Of a stretch of DNA of 64,000 nt, positions 10,845-23,300 are shown one piece after another. Under the pieces are notes generated by a model, which was given only the letters and a program-made list of their open reading frames with translations, was not told the origin of the DNA and ran no database searches. Origin of the DNA: Neoceratodus forsteri (Eukaryota; Chordata; Ceratodontiformes; Ceratodontidae); NCBI GenBank assembly GCA_016271365.2, contig CM028131.1, forward strand, positions 173,418,501 through 173,482,500, read 5' to 3'. The position numbers were made by a program, and so were the translations under genes. How positions within the stretch are numbered: position 1 is the first letter of the stretch; the number at the start of each line of letters is the position of its first letter.

Positions 10845-11335
10845 TTATAGGGGCACGGTAGCACCCCTATAGTTAGGATTGAGTAGGCTGTTTACGGTTA
10901 AACCTCAAGTTTTGCACATTAATAACTTTAGCATCCTTTGATGAAATAGCACAAAATTTGGCATGCGCGGTTAGGCTGTCAGTGTCTCAAGACATGTAAA
11001 GTTTTGTGATGGAATATTTTTCGGGTTTTGAAAAACAGCACCAAACAATAAAAAACAACAACTTTTGTTTCCTTATAATTAACATAACATTTTTTTTTTG
11101 CTCTCAGCTACAATCTGGAAGGCAGGATTTTTTTCATGAAATGTACAGGGTTAAAGGAACATGTGCCAAGCATGTGTCGTTTTAATGTTTTGTGAAAAAA
11201 TGTTATATAATTCCAGAATTATAAGGATTATTGTTTGCATAATGAAGAAATGCGAACAGTTAAAAAATTAAAAAAATGATTATGGGTGCTTATTTTCATG
11301 ATTTGCTTGTCGTGTGAGAAAAATACCAACTGAGA
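10845..11335 (+). repeat. R-family repeat, partial
   Basis: Starts with the same CTATAGTTAGG..GAGTAGGCTG block as 28,440-28,480 and, inverted, 1,240-1,290. It continues through AT-rich sequence matching 28,500-28,930. Non-coding. The open frame upstream at 10,503-10,850 is chance. Confidence 0.65.
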
Positions 11336-11339
11336 CAGC

Positions 11340-11540
11340 CTTCATCTTATTTATTTATTTATTAAGCTTTTGTTGATCAGGTAAGTGCACTAGGCAGATT
11401 CTGCCTATTTTCAGGCATGACCTGGGGGAAGGGGGGATACAGATGAAATGCCAACTGACCTTGAACCAGAGTAAGTTGTTGTTGGTATTTTTAGTGAATG
11501 AGGGAAATTTGGCCAGGGCACCGGGGTAATTCCCCTACTC
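11340..11540 (-). mobile_element. SINE, first half (split by Tx1)
   Basis: Begins with a TTTATTTATT tail and contains the GGCCAGG.CACC.GGG..AATTCCCCTACTC core found also in the tRNA-SINE at 33,880-33,920. The continuation of the core is at 22,524-22,620. 28,094-28,200 has a similar tail. Orientation is inferred from the tRNA-like head of the 33.7-34.2 kb copy. Confidence 0.6.
11528..11540. repeat. Target-site duplication of Tx1-clade LINE (left)
   Basis: aattcccctactc, repeated exactly at 22,524-22,536. Joining the two flanks restores the SINE core as seen at 33,900-33,930. Confidence 0.85.
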
Positions 11541-12492
11541 GGTCGGTAGGGGGAGTTGCTGTCCATGTATGGATGGCCACAATGTCCCTGATGTTGGAGG
11601 GAGATGATGTGTGTGAGGTGGGGGAGTGGGTCTCCTCCCTGACCTCACTTGCATTAGAGACCCAAGAGGAAGAAATAGATTTTTCACCAAGTCTGTCGGG
11701 TTTGTTTAGCTCGACTCGATCAGTGCAAGGCGCTGCTGTACTGGTTGGCTCATCCGTGGTACAAGGAACCATTCACATTTTGAAAGATGTACAGGAGAAG
11801 GTGTCTAGTCCAGACACGAGTCTTGTTGGGGATTTGAAATTGCTGGTCCCGGAGCAAGAGTCAGCTCTTTTTCAACCTGGGAGCCATGCGGCAGCTGATT
11901 CAGCAGTCCCTGTACCCAGATGTAGTGTACTATGCGGGGTCAGTGGATCAGAGTCTGTAAAGAACGACTCTTCTGTAGAGTTTAAAATTTGTGAACCTTT
12001 GCCTGCGTCTCGGAGGGATAAGTTGGGTAACACCTAGGGGATGGTGCATCCGTCTACCATGTGGATAAGAGTAGCTGCTGAACCGGAGGACAGTTATTTG
12101 GACATTGCGCTTCAGGCTGCTGGCTGGGTACATATGGGAAGTGGCTGGTCACCTGATCCCCTGGATTCTAAAGTTAGTGAGTATGATAAATTGGTAGTGA
12201 CTAAAACTGGGCAGATAATGCAGAAGAACGCTGTTGTGCACTCAGATTTCCTGCATACTTCGCAGGTAACAGGTATAGTGGATCCTGTATCTGCAGGACC
12301 TGTGTCCTGGGACACTGGATGGGGAACTCCCTAGTATGAGTAAACAAGGGCCTGGTACTGTAGTGGATATTGGGGAATGAGATTTGCTGGGGCCTGTTAC
12401 TAAACACAGTGAAGACAATTTACCTGTAGGCCTTGGGATGGATGTCTTGCAGGATCCCAACAAGCAGAGACCATTTTAAACCCTTACTTAGG

Positions 12493-13905
12493 ATGGCGGA
12501 TTCGTTTAAGAATAATGCTAAAGAACCTGCCCCCAGACGGAATGCAATTCATTTATTATATAAAGGGGGATTGGAGTACCCCCCAGACAGAGTATATGTC
12601 AGTAGGACATTGTTAAAAGACTCCCTGAAGTTTTATGCTTCAGAAGTGTTTGCTTTGATTCATACAGATGATTCCAACTATGACATAAGCTTTAAAACAG
12701 TGGAGGCATTGGATAGGTTTTGGGTGAAATGCAATGCACTAAAGGATTCCCACTTAGGGCCCCCATTCCTAGCTATCCCTATCACCAAGCCGGCAGTCAG
12801 AACCATTACTATTTTGTTCAAAAATGAGGGGGTGGCAGTGACTGATATTGTGTATTGGTTAAAGAAGCGTTGTGAGGTGTTGGAACAGCCAGTGTCTGTG
12901 ACTGACTCTGAGCAGTTTTGGACTGGTGGTTAGTGGATTAAATGTAAACTTTTTACCACTAACCATGGAATTGCACACTTATCTGGTTGCTTTTTTGGGG
13001 GGAAGGACAGAGGCTCTTTATTTTATCCTGGGCAGCCCAAGTCCTGCCACAAATGTGGTTCTAGGTTGCATCTTAGTAATGCCTGTGATACCCCTAAATG
13101 CATGCATTGTATGGACATTGATCATTTTTCTACACACTGTAAAAATTTATTTCTCTGTAATTTATGTGAGAAAAGTGGTCATTCCTATGTTAAATGTCCT
13201 TGGGCTTCGTATAACTCTGGAGATGGGCACTCTCTTGAGGCCTTGATTATGCAAGCTCAGAAGGAGAGCTGTGCTCAGGCCTCAGAAAAACAAATTCAGG
13301 GCCTAGTACATGAGCAGACCTGGGGATTGAGGGAGACAATTGCCCCAGTGGTTTTAGCACCACAAACAGCTGAAGTCTGGCAGCCTGTGCTGCACCTCCA
13401 TCTGGAGACGGTGATATTGGTCAGGGTGTGTTGGGCCTAGCAGAGACTCCTGATGAAGTTATGGTGGACCAGGTGATAGTGGAACCTCCAGCTGTTTCTA
13501 CTTCGCCAGTTCCAATAATTGACGGTGTTAAGAAAGTTGCTGTGACAGACACACTTTCAGTTATGGATGCAGTAGGGCAGGTCTTGGACCAATCTACTAT
13601 GCCCAACCCTCCCTTTTAATTCTAATAACTCTTTCACTATGGTGGTCAGTAAAAAAAGAACAAGAGAAAAAGCGAGGGCTGTTAAAGGTCCAAAGGGGAA
13701 GGAACAGAAAATTATAGTGAAAAAAAGTGACCTGGTGCAGGCTAACAAATTTTCCCCTTTATTGGTTGATAATCATATGGATATCTTGGATGCTGATGAT
13801 TCTGGGTCAGATACTTCCTTGGTTGCCTCCTCTAAGGGGACGTCTTCAGACATAGATGATGGCAGCTCTGGGAAGAAGCAGTGGGCAACCAGCTCTAAGC
13901 GTTGA
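12493..13905 (+). pseudogene. Tx1-clade ORF1 (gag-like, three zinc knuckles)
   Basis: The start chosen is ATG at 12,493 (MADSFKNN). The same frame runs to 13,440 with one amber stop at 12,931-12,933. Three canonical CX2CX4HX4C knuckles lie between about 13,046 and 13,190 (CHKC..H....C, CMHC..H....C, CNLC..H....C), which should bind nucleic acid. After a frameshift near 13,430 the tail continues out of frame (13,428-13,619), then back in frame (13,639-13,905), with a lysine-rich stretch and an acidic end. In this group ORF1 coats element RNA. Non-functional as it stands. Confidence 0.85.
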
Positions 13906-13940
13906 TGGGAATGCCTTCTTTCTAAACTTTTTCAGACCTT

Positions 13941-14814
13941 ATGCATGATTTTCGTATTGCCACTATTAACGTAAACAGTATTAAAAATGGCATACGGAGA
14001 GATGTGGCTTTTCATGAATTGAAACAGCTACAAGCTGACATTCTTTTTTTGCAGGACACAAGGATTAAATCTTTTCATGATATTGCACAATGTACTGCTA
14101 AATGGTTACAAGGTGTTTCGTTTTGGTCTCAAGGTTTAGATAAGTGTGATGGGTTGGGGATTTTGTTTTCAAATGCTGCTCTGAAAGTTTCTAGGCTTGT
14201 GGATTTAGAACCAGGGAGGGTTTTGATTGTGGACGTTTCTTATAAGGCACAGCGGCTTTGTTTGATCAATATTTATGTTCCTCAAGGGAAAGCACTACAG
14301 GAGGATTTGTTGAAAAGGTGCAACCCTTTTTGTGTACTGCACAAACGATTATTTGGGGTGGGGATTTTAATTATAGTGTACAGACTGAAGACAGGGGTTT
14401 GCGCACCAATAAGTTATTTTGTGATGCTAATGCCTTGAATAGTATAGTCGTTGTTGCATACTTGAAAGATGCATTTAGAACTTTACATACTAATGGGAGG
14501 TTCACATTTCAGAAAGGCATACAGAAGACTAGAAAAGATTATATTTGGGTGTCTAAATCAGTCACTAGCACTAAATCAACAGTTAAGGACTGGGCTTTCA
14601 CTGATCATTCTGCAGTAAGTATTGATTGTCATTGGACTGCTGAATGTTCACATGGTAAACCTCCTTGGAGACTAAACGTTTCCTTGTTAGAACAGGCTGG
14701 GGTGGCATAGGCATTTCGTAGTTTCTGGAATGCTAGACTTTTGGTTCAATATTTATATGATTCTTTGAGTGACTGGTGGATTGACACAAAGCAGGATGTG
14801 AAATCGTTTTTTCA
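13941..14814 (+). pseudogene. Tx1-clade ORF2, endonuclease domain
   Basis: Start ATG at 13,941. Motifs: TINVNSIKNG, LQDTR at the catalytic block, INIYVPQG; then a +/-1 frameshift near 14,320 to the frame holding GGDFN, RKDYIWVS and TDHSAVSID (to 14,710), a stop, and WWIDTKQDVKSFF. The reading is cut inside that last block at 14,814 by the L1 and resumes at 19,851 (FFQKFARHRSR). The endonuclease would choose the insertion site. Confidence 0.88.
14800..14814. repeat. Target-site duplication of nested L1 (left)
   Basis: gaaatcgttttttca; the partner at 19,844-19,858 differs at one base. Confidence 0.8.
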
Positions 14815-17800
14815 TTTTAGAAGACCTGGCAAAGGAAACTCATAAGAGAACTAATTTAACCTTTACTAAAATTGTTGCAGTTACTCCAGTGTTAGATATC
14901 TCTTTTCTTTTTACGGACTTTCAGGACCTGGTAGCTGCTCATTGAGTTTGGATATCGCAGGGGAGGAATTCTCAATATTGATGGGAGTTGGGGGTATCTC
15001 TCGGTGCTTCCCCCCGGGTGGGGTATAATCTCTTAATTCTCTGTTCCTCTTCCTGAGTGGAAATACCCTATGCCCGTGGAGGAAGCAGTTTTTGTTGGTC
15101 TCTCTTGTTCAATTTTTGGTGAGGCTATGCTTATGCTATGGTACAGGTGTTTAATACGTGCTAATGGTGGTTTATATAGGTGAGGTGTGCTGAACAGCTG
15201 TAGCACCACAAGAGGGCATTCTTCACCCGTGCTAGCTCTAAGAGACAGTGAATAAACCGCAGTTAGGGTAATCCTGACATTTTAAAGTCAGTCACGAATT
15301 ACTTTTTCTGGCCAAGGCATCCTGGCAATAACTGATGTGGTAGAGAGTGTAAATCTCTGTTATATTGAGGGTTGTCCCATAGCATAGCCCCACCTATGTA
15401 AACAAGAATTATTGGGAGAAGTGATGTATGATTACTGAGGGTGGCCGATGTTTTGGTTCGGTTTATCTAATGGGATGCAGATTCTCTTATGGTACTAATT
15501 TGCATTTTGTTTGTGTATAGCTGCCGCATTAATCTTTTGGGTAGCGGGGATACAGGGGACTGTAACAGGACTAGCTGTACTTTGTACCAAAGACAGTAGG
15601 GAGAGAAAATAGGGACTTTCGGTACAGGATGTTTACTTATCTTGTTCATTGTACATTCATTGGGTGGAGGATATGTGGGGGGGGATTTTATCTACTAGGA
15701 ACATAATACCAATGATAAGATGGTTTGATGTCTGGAATGCATATCGTTCTCGGAGTAGAATGCAGAGTTTGCTGCTTTATTAACTGGCCACTATAGCTAA
15801 CAGTGTAAGTACTGTGACATGGAATATTAGAGGGGGTAGGAATAAAAAGAAGCAATATCAGGTATTACACCATTTAAAACTCTTAAATATAGACATCGCT
15901 TGTATTCAGGAAACACACCTGTTGGATGTGGAGGCATCCCCGCTTTGGAGACTACAATTTGGTCATTTTTTCTGTGCTGAGGGTACCTTCAGTAGTTGTG
16001 GGGTAATGATCCTTATTCATAGGAAAATCCCATTTAATACAATCAATGTGGTTAAAGACCCGGGGGGCAGGTATATTTTGGTGCATGGTTTACTTTATAA
16101 TAAGAAAGTAATTTTAGGCAGTATTTATGGCCCTAACAAGGATATTCTTGAATTCTTCACTCAATTAATACAAGTTTTGCAGCTACATATCACCATCCCC
16201 ATGATTATAGGGGGAGACTTCAATCTAGTATATGATCAGGATATGGACAGGTCTAACCCTCACAAAACTAGCTTTTCTACAGCCCAAAGGGCATTCCGGG
16301 AATTTCTTGATCAGCTTGGAATGTGCGATGTCTGGCGGGTATTACACCCCCAGGACAGGAAATATACCTTTGTTTCTCCAGTCCATTCCTCCTCATTGAG
16401 GATAGATTATATATTCCTGTCCCACTCCTTCCTTCCCGGAACACTGGATTCCTAGATTTTACCTGGAACTCCTTCAGATTACTCCATAGTCTCCTGTTTG
16501 ATATCATTGATATCTCTTCCTAATAGAACCTCCAGATGGAAACTAGATGATCTATTGCTTAAAGATGCTTCTCTTATGAAGTGGATACAAGACCAGATAG
16601 ATATTTTTTAACATTCCAATAAAGACTTCTTGAGCAGACCTGATTTACTATGGGGAGCCTTTAAGGCATATATTAGAGGAGTTTTAATCAGCATGGCTAC
16701 ATATAGGAAAAAGACTTCCAATGTTAGATTGTCCCAACTGCTTGCCCAAATTAAGACTTTAGAAGAAGGTTCTCCTCCCACCCGCATGGAAAATATTCGG
16801 CAAGAATTAATTAAAATGAGAGCGGCATATATGGAACTTCTTTGGGAAAAAGCAGATTATTCCATATTAAAAACTTAGGCTTCATATACTGATCAGGGGG
16901 AAAAGGCAGGCCGGCTCTTAGCACTTAGGGTCAAACAAATGGAGACAGTTTGTTATATTACTTTTATACGGTCTTTACATGATAAGTCCCTTAAAACACA
17001 CCCAACAGAAATTATAAAATAATTCACTCAATATTATAAAGAACTATACGGCCCTATGCCCACTCCCCCAATGAAACAACAATTACAGGGTTATTTACAA
17101 GAATCACATTTACCCCGTCTTTCTTTGGATCAACAGAACAGTCTGTTGGCTCCAATAACTGCAGGGGAAATTTCTGCGGTCATCAATGACCTGTCAATTA
17201 ACAAAACTCCGGGTTTTGATGGATATTCTGCCTTATTTTATAAAAAATTTCAGACCCAACTAATGCCAATGCTTCTTCCTTTGTATAGGTGTATCCTATC
17301 TGGGGCGGAAATGGACCCTTTGTTATTCGAAGCACTGATTGTCTTGATCCCCAAGCCGGGTAAATCTCCTAATTGTGTAACTAACTACCTCCCGATTTCG
17401 TTAATAAATCAGGATATTAAGATCCTGACTAAATTACTGGCAAATCGGCTGGAAAAAGTAATGGACACCTTGATAGGTCTGGAACAAATAGGGTTCTTGA
17501 AGGGTAGATCCTCAGCTGATCACTTAATAACCCTTTCACATGTCTTCTCAGTGTCCAGGGATGCACCCTACCTGGCAGCTTTGATTTCCTTGGACGCCGA
17601 GAAGGCATTTGATAGAGTTCATTGGGAATACCTCTTCCAAGTGTTGGAGAATTTTGGTTTCCCACTAGATTTTATAGACTGGATATGAGCATTATATAAA
17701 TCTCCCTCAGCCCGGATCTCAGGAAACGGAGTTATCTCAGATAGTTTCACTCTCCACACAGCTACCAGGCAGGGTTGCCCCTTATCCCCATTATTATTTA

Positions 17801-19843
17801 ATTTGTATTGCGAACCATTAATCAGAAGGTTACAAAATTGTCTGAATATCCAAGGGATCCCTATTTTTCCCTGCGAAGTGAAGGTATCCGCTTATGCGGA
17901 TGATCTTCTCCTGCAGCTTTCTAACCCGGGAAGGTCTGTTCCCCATATGCTGGATATCATAGCCACTTTTGGTAGCATGTCAAATTATAAGTTAAATATT
18001 GGCAAGACAATGGTATTCCCGTTAAAATATAGACTTTTCAGGTCGGAGATAGACGTTTACGGACTTAATTGGCAGCAAGATTCTCTCCGATATCTAGGAA
18101 TAGAATTAGCCCATAGCCCTAACGAAGTTATCAGGTTTAATTTGGACACTCTGGTAAACACGCTTGCTCAAGATTTAAATAGGTGGGCTTCTCTTCCCAT
18201 TTCATTGTGGGGGAAAATAAACTTCATTAAAATGAATGTATTTCCACGCTTATTATACCCCCTCTCCATGCTTAATATATGGCTCCCCCTATCCTGGTTT
18301 AAGAAACTATGATCTCTACTTATCAAATTTCTCTGGTCAAATAAATCCTCCTGAATAGCTTATCACACTTTAGTGGCCCCTAAGAACAAAGGAGGCTTCA
18401 GACTACCTAATGTACTTTTGTATTTCTGGGCATCACATATTAATAAGTACATGAGATGGAAATCTCAGGGAGATTTATGTAAGGCCCCGTCCTGGCTCAA
18501 AATTGAATCAGCGCTGATACGTTCACTAGGCCTAAATCCTGTGGGACTGCTGCATACTAAGGAGAGCCTCCTTCCCTTGAAACTTAAAAACTCGATAATT
18601 TACATATCCCTAAAAATCCATACACAGGTCTGTAAGTTCCTTAAATATAATCACTTTAAGGATCTTAATCAACCTATTGTAGGCAATCTTAGTCTTAAAA
18701 TTGCGGGTAAACTGATTCCCCAATCATGGCTCTCAATACCCCTGGATCTGGAAGTCTCTAACCTTATTGACGATAACCATATTTGGATGTCAAATCAGGA
18801 AATCATGGCCAAACTTGGTATCTCCAATAGACATATTTTCAAGGTTATTCAACTCAGGCATGCCCTAGTACATGCCTTTGGCCATATACCTTGGACAGAC
18901 CACCCTATAGCCTTCCGTAAGGAACTAAGTGTGTTAAGTGGTGGGCCCAGTGCGGTATCCAAAATTTATAATATATTGATGGGCTGGAAGTCGCCAGATA
19001 ATTTTGGCCCAATGGGTCTGTGGGAATCCTTTTTCCCCTGCCAGAACATTAATTGGATGGCCATTTGGTACACCTCTCATAAACTAATCAAGCAGGATAG
19101 GTTAAGGTTGATGCAACTCTTTATATTACACAATGCTTATTATACACCTTGTAAATTGGTGAAGCGGGGACTAAAGGTGTCCAATATATGTGTAAGATGT
19201 CAACAGCAGGAGGGGAATTTATTCCATATTTTCTGGGAGTGCCAGAAAGTAGCCCCATTATGGCACACGATTATGCAGTCTTCAGACCCTCTTTTGGGTC
19301 TCAAGGACTTATTTACTCCTGAAATTTGTCTTTTAGGGGACCTTTCTGGCATTAGAGTTCGTAACCGGAAATATCATATAACACTTATTGCTATGTCTGT
19401 CAAGAAGTTGGTTTTAAGGCATTGGCTTGACCAGCAAGAAATCTCTTATGATGAATGGTTAACTGAAATCTTAGCAAACTTGCATACTGAGAAAACTATA
19501 GCTAATTTGAACAATACAATGAGTAGGTTTAAAAAGATATGGGAACCCTTTTATGCTCTTTACTCACTGTAAAGTAAATTAAAAGCAGTATGTGTGATGG
19601 AGGATCTAGTGATTAATTTAGACAGGATAAATCTTGGCAGGGTATGATGTTTTAAAATCTGAACCTAGTAGATATAGGGAAGGGGTAAGAGGGATAGGAT
19701 GGGTAGGGATTAAGAGTAGGGATGAGGCAGATTCATGTCTTAGTAGTATTTAATATAAATGATTTGTATGTATGTACATCTGCCTGATTTGTGTTATCAG
19801 TATAATGATCAATAAACTTTAAATTACAAAAAAAAAAACAAAA
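14815..19843 (+). mobile_element. L1-clade LINE nested in Tx1-clade ORF2
   Basis: 5.03 kb, flanked by 15-bp duplications with one mismatch and ending in AATAAA plus poly(A) (19,810-19,843). Same family as 3,817-8,165. The first ~1 kb (14,815-15,780) has no long open frame; a short run EDLAKETHKRTN at its start is open but unrecognised. It may be 5' UTR or a decayed ORF1. ORF2 occupies 15,784-19,572. Confidence 0.88.
15784..19572 (+). pseudogene. L1 ORF2 (endonuclease, reverse transcriptase, C-terminal region)
   Basis: No ATG remains where the minus-strand copy has one; reading begins near TWNIRGG (about 15,817). Endonuclease: QETHLL, SCGVMI, GSIYGPN, GGDFN, RIDYIFLSH (to 16,455). RT: GFDGYSALFYKKF, LIPKPGK, INQDIK, IGFLKGRS, LDAEKAFDRV, TRQGCPLSPLLFNLY, YADD at 17,893-17,904. 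Thumb and C-terminal region run 18,000-19,572, with a 399-codon open stretch at 18,373-19,572 containing CVRCQQ..NLFHIFWEC, a zinc-knuckle-like CCHC pattern. Several stops are single in-frame changes, for example at 16,456, 17,686 and 18,310, not frameshifts. Confidence 0.9.
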
Positions 19844-22450
19844 GAAATAGTTTTTTCAGAAATTTGCAAGGCATAGGAGTAGATATGTATATTTTCAATA
19901 TTTACAATCTAGGAAGCAATTGCACCGGTTGATTTCTTTGACTGATACCACAGGTCAAGATTATAGTTTACAAATTCAACAGATTTGGAAAGCTATGTAT
20001 AATTTTCAGTATATTAGGGCCAAATCATTGCAGCAGGAATTACAGTTTGGTACAGTTAGTAAAAAACAAACTTTTGATCCTTTTAGGGACAGCCAGAGGG
20101 TTTCCAATTTGAAAACCATAGCAGAACTGAAGGATGATACTGGAAAGGTGCATAGAGATAAGGCTGCTATACTAAGTATTGTCAATCGCTACGTAGAGAG
20201 TACTTTTGGTTTTGTGCCAGAGACTTCCCATATGACTGACTATGTTGAGGCTTTGGATCAAAAATTATTGTCATCAGAACAAAAGTCACAGCTGATTAAG
20301 TTGATAACTGTAGATGAAGTTAAAGCAGCGATTACCGCAGCTAAGAATAACTCTTCCCCTGGTCAGGATGGACTTCTGGCAGGATTTTACAAGTTTTTTT
20401 GTGGCTCTTTAAGTTTAGAGCTAGCAAACTTACTTAATGACCTGTTACAATCACAGGATATTTGTACCTCTTTGGTTGAAGCTGAATTAATTCTAATATA
20501 TAAAAAAGGAGACAAAGGTCAGTTGCAGAATTGGAGGCCTATTTGCTTACTGAATTCTGATATTAAGTTCCTCAGTAAGATACTTTCTAATAGACTTGCC
20601 CATTGTGCAGATAGTTTAATTAGTAGTGAGCAGGGGTGTGCTATTCCTCACAGAGGTATCCATGGGAACTTGATTCTACTGAGGGAATTATTTTATAGGG
20701 ACCACTTAGGTGCAGAGTCTGGTTATGTACTGAGATTAGACCAATGGAAGGCTTTTGACTGCCTTTCTCAGGACTACTTATTTTTAGTTATGAAACACTA
20801 TGGTATTCCACAACGATATGTTTTTTGGCTTCAGTGTTTGTATAGAAATGCATCTGTGACTCCGAGAGTAAATGGGTGGAGGGGTGAGAGGGTCACGGTA
20901 TATCGTGGGTTGCGGCAGGGGTATCCAATGAGCCCCTTGTTATATGTTTTTGGGATTGATCCTTTATTGCAAAGTATTAGAAGTCATGCAGAGGTTTATG
21001 GGGTGAGTCTTTTGGCTTCTCTCCCCCCGTTAAAAGTATTGGCATATGCAGATGATGTGGTTGTTATAGTTCGTGAACCTACAAAAGAGGGTGTGGTACA
21101 GAAATTACTTCATGATTTTTCAGTGACCTCTGGCTCTAGTATTAATACTGAGAAGAGATATCGGTTGGGTATGGATACCCGGAGGAAGGTATTTTATGCT
21201 GGAATTACTATATCTAGTGAACCCATTACAATATTAGGGATTCAGTTTGGGTCAGAAAATATGGCACAATTGAAATCGGAGCTAAACCTTAACAAAGCAG
21301 AAGGTGCATTGGAGAGGTGGGTACATGGGTCCTAATCTAAACAAAAGAGAATATTTTTGTTGAAATCTTTGATTATGCCCATTTTGTTATATGTCAGTTA
21401 TGTCCCCCCCCCGAAGATGGTGTACACTAGATCGTACAGTCTGTTTTTTCGAGCCTTGTGGGGAAGTAGGCTAAATCCAATCAAAAGGAATGTCACATAT
21501 CATGACGTGCGGGATGGTGGCATAGGAATGCTACATCTGGTGGCCTTTTACTTTAGTATATTTCTTTTTTATAATGTTATAGACCTCAGATGATGCAAGC
21601 TTAAAATGTGGTATCCAGTGTTATTAGAATGGATTGGGCCATGTGTCACAGCCTGGGAACAGTGAAAAAGTAGGTTGCTAAGAGCAGTAAGGGTGGTACC
21701 ACAGGAAGTTAAGGACTGTTTCAACAAGTTATTTCTTGGAAGATTGCTTATGTTTTAGGGATGGTACAACAGAGGTCTGACCTGTATATTTCAACGGTTG
21801 CAGCACAGTGTACAGAGTACTTCAGCTTGCCTTATTATACTGTTCTTCATTGTTTGGAAATGTTTCAGCAGTTATTGAATAAGAGGGTGCCAGTCTTTGT
21901 ATGGGATGTGCTATGGCTGACTATTCATGGAAAGTTAAATGTCAAGAGTAACAATAAGCATAAGGCTTTGCAGGAAAGATATTGCTTACGACAAGATTGT
22001 GAACACATTTTTGAAACTCAGGAACACTTGTTTCTAGAATGTTATTATGTAAAGCAGTTTTGGGACCTTCTTACGGATAGTTGAAAAATTCCACAATTTC
22101 GTACAATAACTTATATGGATTTGATTTATGTAGTTTGGTTGTCTGCTTGGCAACAATTCTTTCCACATACTTAGCAAGTTTTGTTTGCACTTCTTAAATA
22201 CTATATATGGCAGGCTAGATGTAAATAGGTTCTGCAGCAACATTTTGTATCGCATGATGTTTTATTGCATTTGGTGAATATGGCTACATTGCAAGTACAT
22301 GACAATGATTAGGTAAATTCTCCAGATTACAAATGGAAAAGTTGTGGAGAGGTTGTGAGACATTGTTATGACATTTGATTTCGGAATGCCAGACCTGAAC
22401 CATATTAGATTCACTTTATCATTCGGTTGACAAAGTCCTAATAGTCTGTA
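19844..22450 (+). pseudogene. Tx1-clade ORF2, reverse transcriptase and C-terminal region
   Basis: Resumes the frame broken at 14,814. The open stretch 19,851-21,335 holds SSPGQDGLLAGFYKFF, LIYKKGDKG, WRPICLLNSDIK, RLDQWKAFDC, RGLRQGYPMSPLLY and catalytic YADD at 21,045-21,056. A stop at 21,336 is followed by further same-family sequence: PILLYVSYVPPP, then a C-terminal fragment at 21,761-22,084 with a CEHIFETQEHLFLEC pattern. RT catalytic residues appear intact; stops and frameshifts disable it. Confidence 0.88.
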
Positions 22451-22523
22451 CATTTGCTATGCTTATGTTATGCTTGTACTGATTTGTTTTGTTCATGGAT
22501 TACTAATTCCCTTTTTCCCCACA

Positions 22524-22625
22524 AATTCCCCTACTCTTTTTGAGAAGTGCCATGAGATCTTTAACATCCACCTGAACTACCACCAGAACAGGCAGATGGG
22601 ACCTTGGTTTAATGTCTCATTCGAA
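22524..22625 (-). mobile_element. SINE, second half (split by Tx1)
   Basis: Begins with the second copy of the 13-bp duplication (22,524-22,536), then the core GAGAAGTGCCATGAGATC..., ACAGGCAGATGGGACC and GTCTCATTCGAAAGG. The same order is seen at 33,905-34,025 in the tRNA-headed SINE. It stops before the tRNA-like head. Confidence 0.6.
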
Positions 22626-22639
22626 AGGTATGCAAGGGT

Positions 22640-23027
22640 GTGTGTGGAAGGGTGTGGGATGGGTGCTGAAGGGGAGGTCAGGGTGGGGTAGGTGGGATAG
22701 TGTGGAGGGTCAGATTGGTTTGGAACCATTTTCTTTTTTCCAGGTTAAACAAAACCACAACTACTAAAAATACATAAAAAATGATACATTTTCAAGAAAC
22801 AAAAACCTGGACCTAGGTTAATGGACCTGTTTAGCTAGATTCTGGTGTTTGTTTTAATAAAATTGCCCTGAAAATAATATTTCCGAGCACTGAAAAATCC
22901 TGGATGGCCAGTTTAGCAAGAGGAGCTCACCCACATTCTAAGTATGAGAACAGTGGAACTTTCTTGAATTCTGAAGCCTAAACTGGATTTGTGCTACCAA
23001 CTTCAGTGAAAGCAGTCTGTCTACCTA

Positions 23028-23079
<52 letters not shown>

Positions 23080-23300
23080 TCTATCTAGAAGACCCTGGTT
23101 TCTGCCCTGATACTGCTTCTCTTCATTCTCCCAAGTCATCTGCACCCATCCCTTTATATGTCTGGTGGCACCGGGGTGCCCAACTACGGTGATGATGAAC
23201 ACTATGTCAGCACTGGAGTGTCCAATCTCCAGTGTCAGAATGTCCCCTGCAGTAAGGAAAACCATCCCTCATTGTTTTGTTAACCTTGGAAAAAGAAAAT
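22640..23300 (+). repeat. R-family repeat with internal microsatellite
   Basis: 22,780-23,030 matches 28,980-29,240 and, inverted, 560-760. A (TCTG)n(TCTA)n microsatellite lies at 23,015-23,087. 23,160-23,280 is the inverse of 150-260. The 234-codon open frame at 23,165-23,869 starts inside this repeat, has no recognisable domain and is not called. 23,300-24,230 shows nothing else. Confidence 0.65.

Larger units (their letters stand above)
11541..22523 (+). mobile_element. Tx1-clade (L1-superfamily) LINE, near full length, with nested L1
   Basis: Bounded by perfect 13-bp target duplications. Without the nested L1 (14,815-19,843 plus one 15-bp duplication) it is about 5.94 kb, close to full length for the group. 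ORF1 has three zinc knuckles. ORF2 starts with an FRIATINVNSI-type endonuclease as in Xenopus Tx1 and carries RT. Tx1-group elements often choose specific targets; here the target is a SINE core. 11,541-12,490 is leader with scattered open frames, in which I see no domain. Confidence 0.88.
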
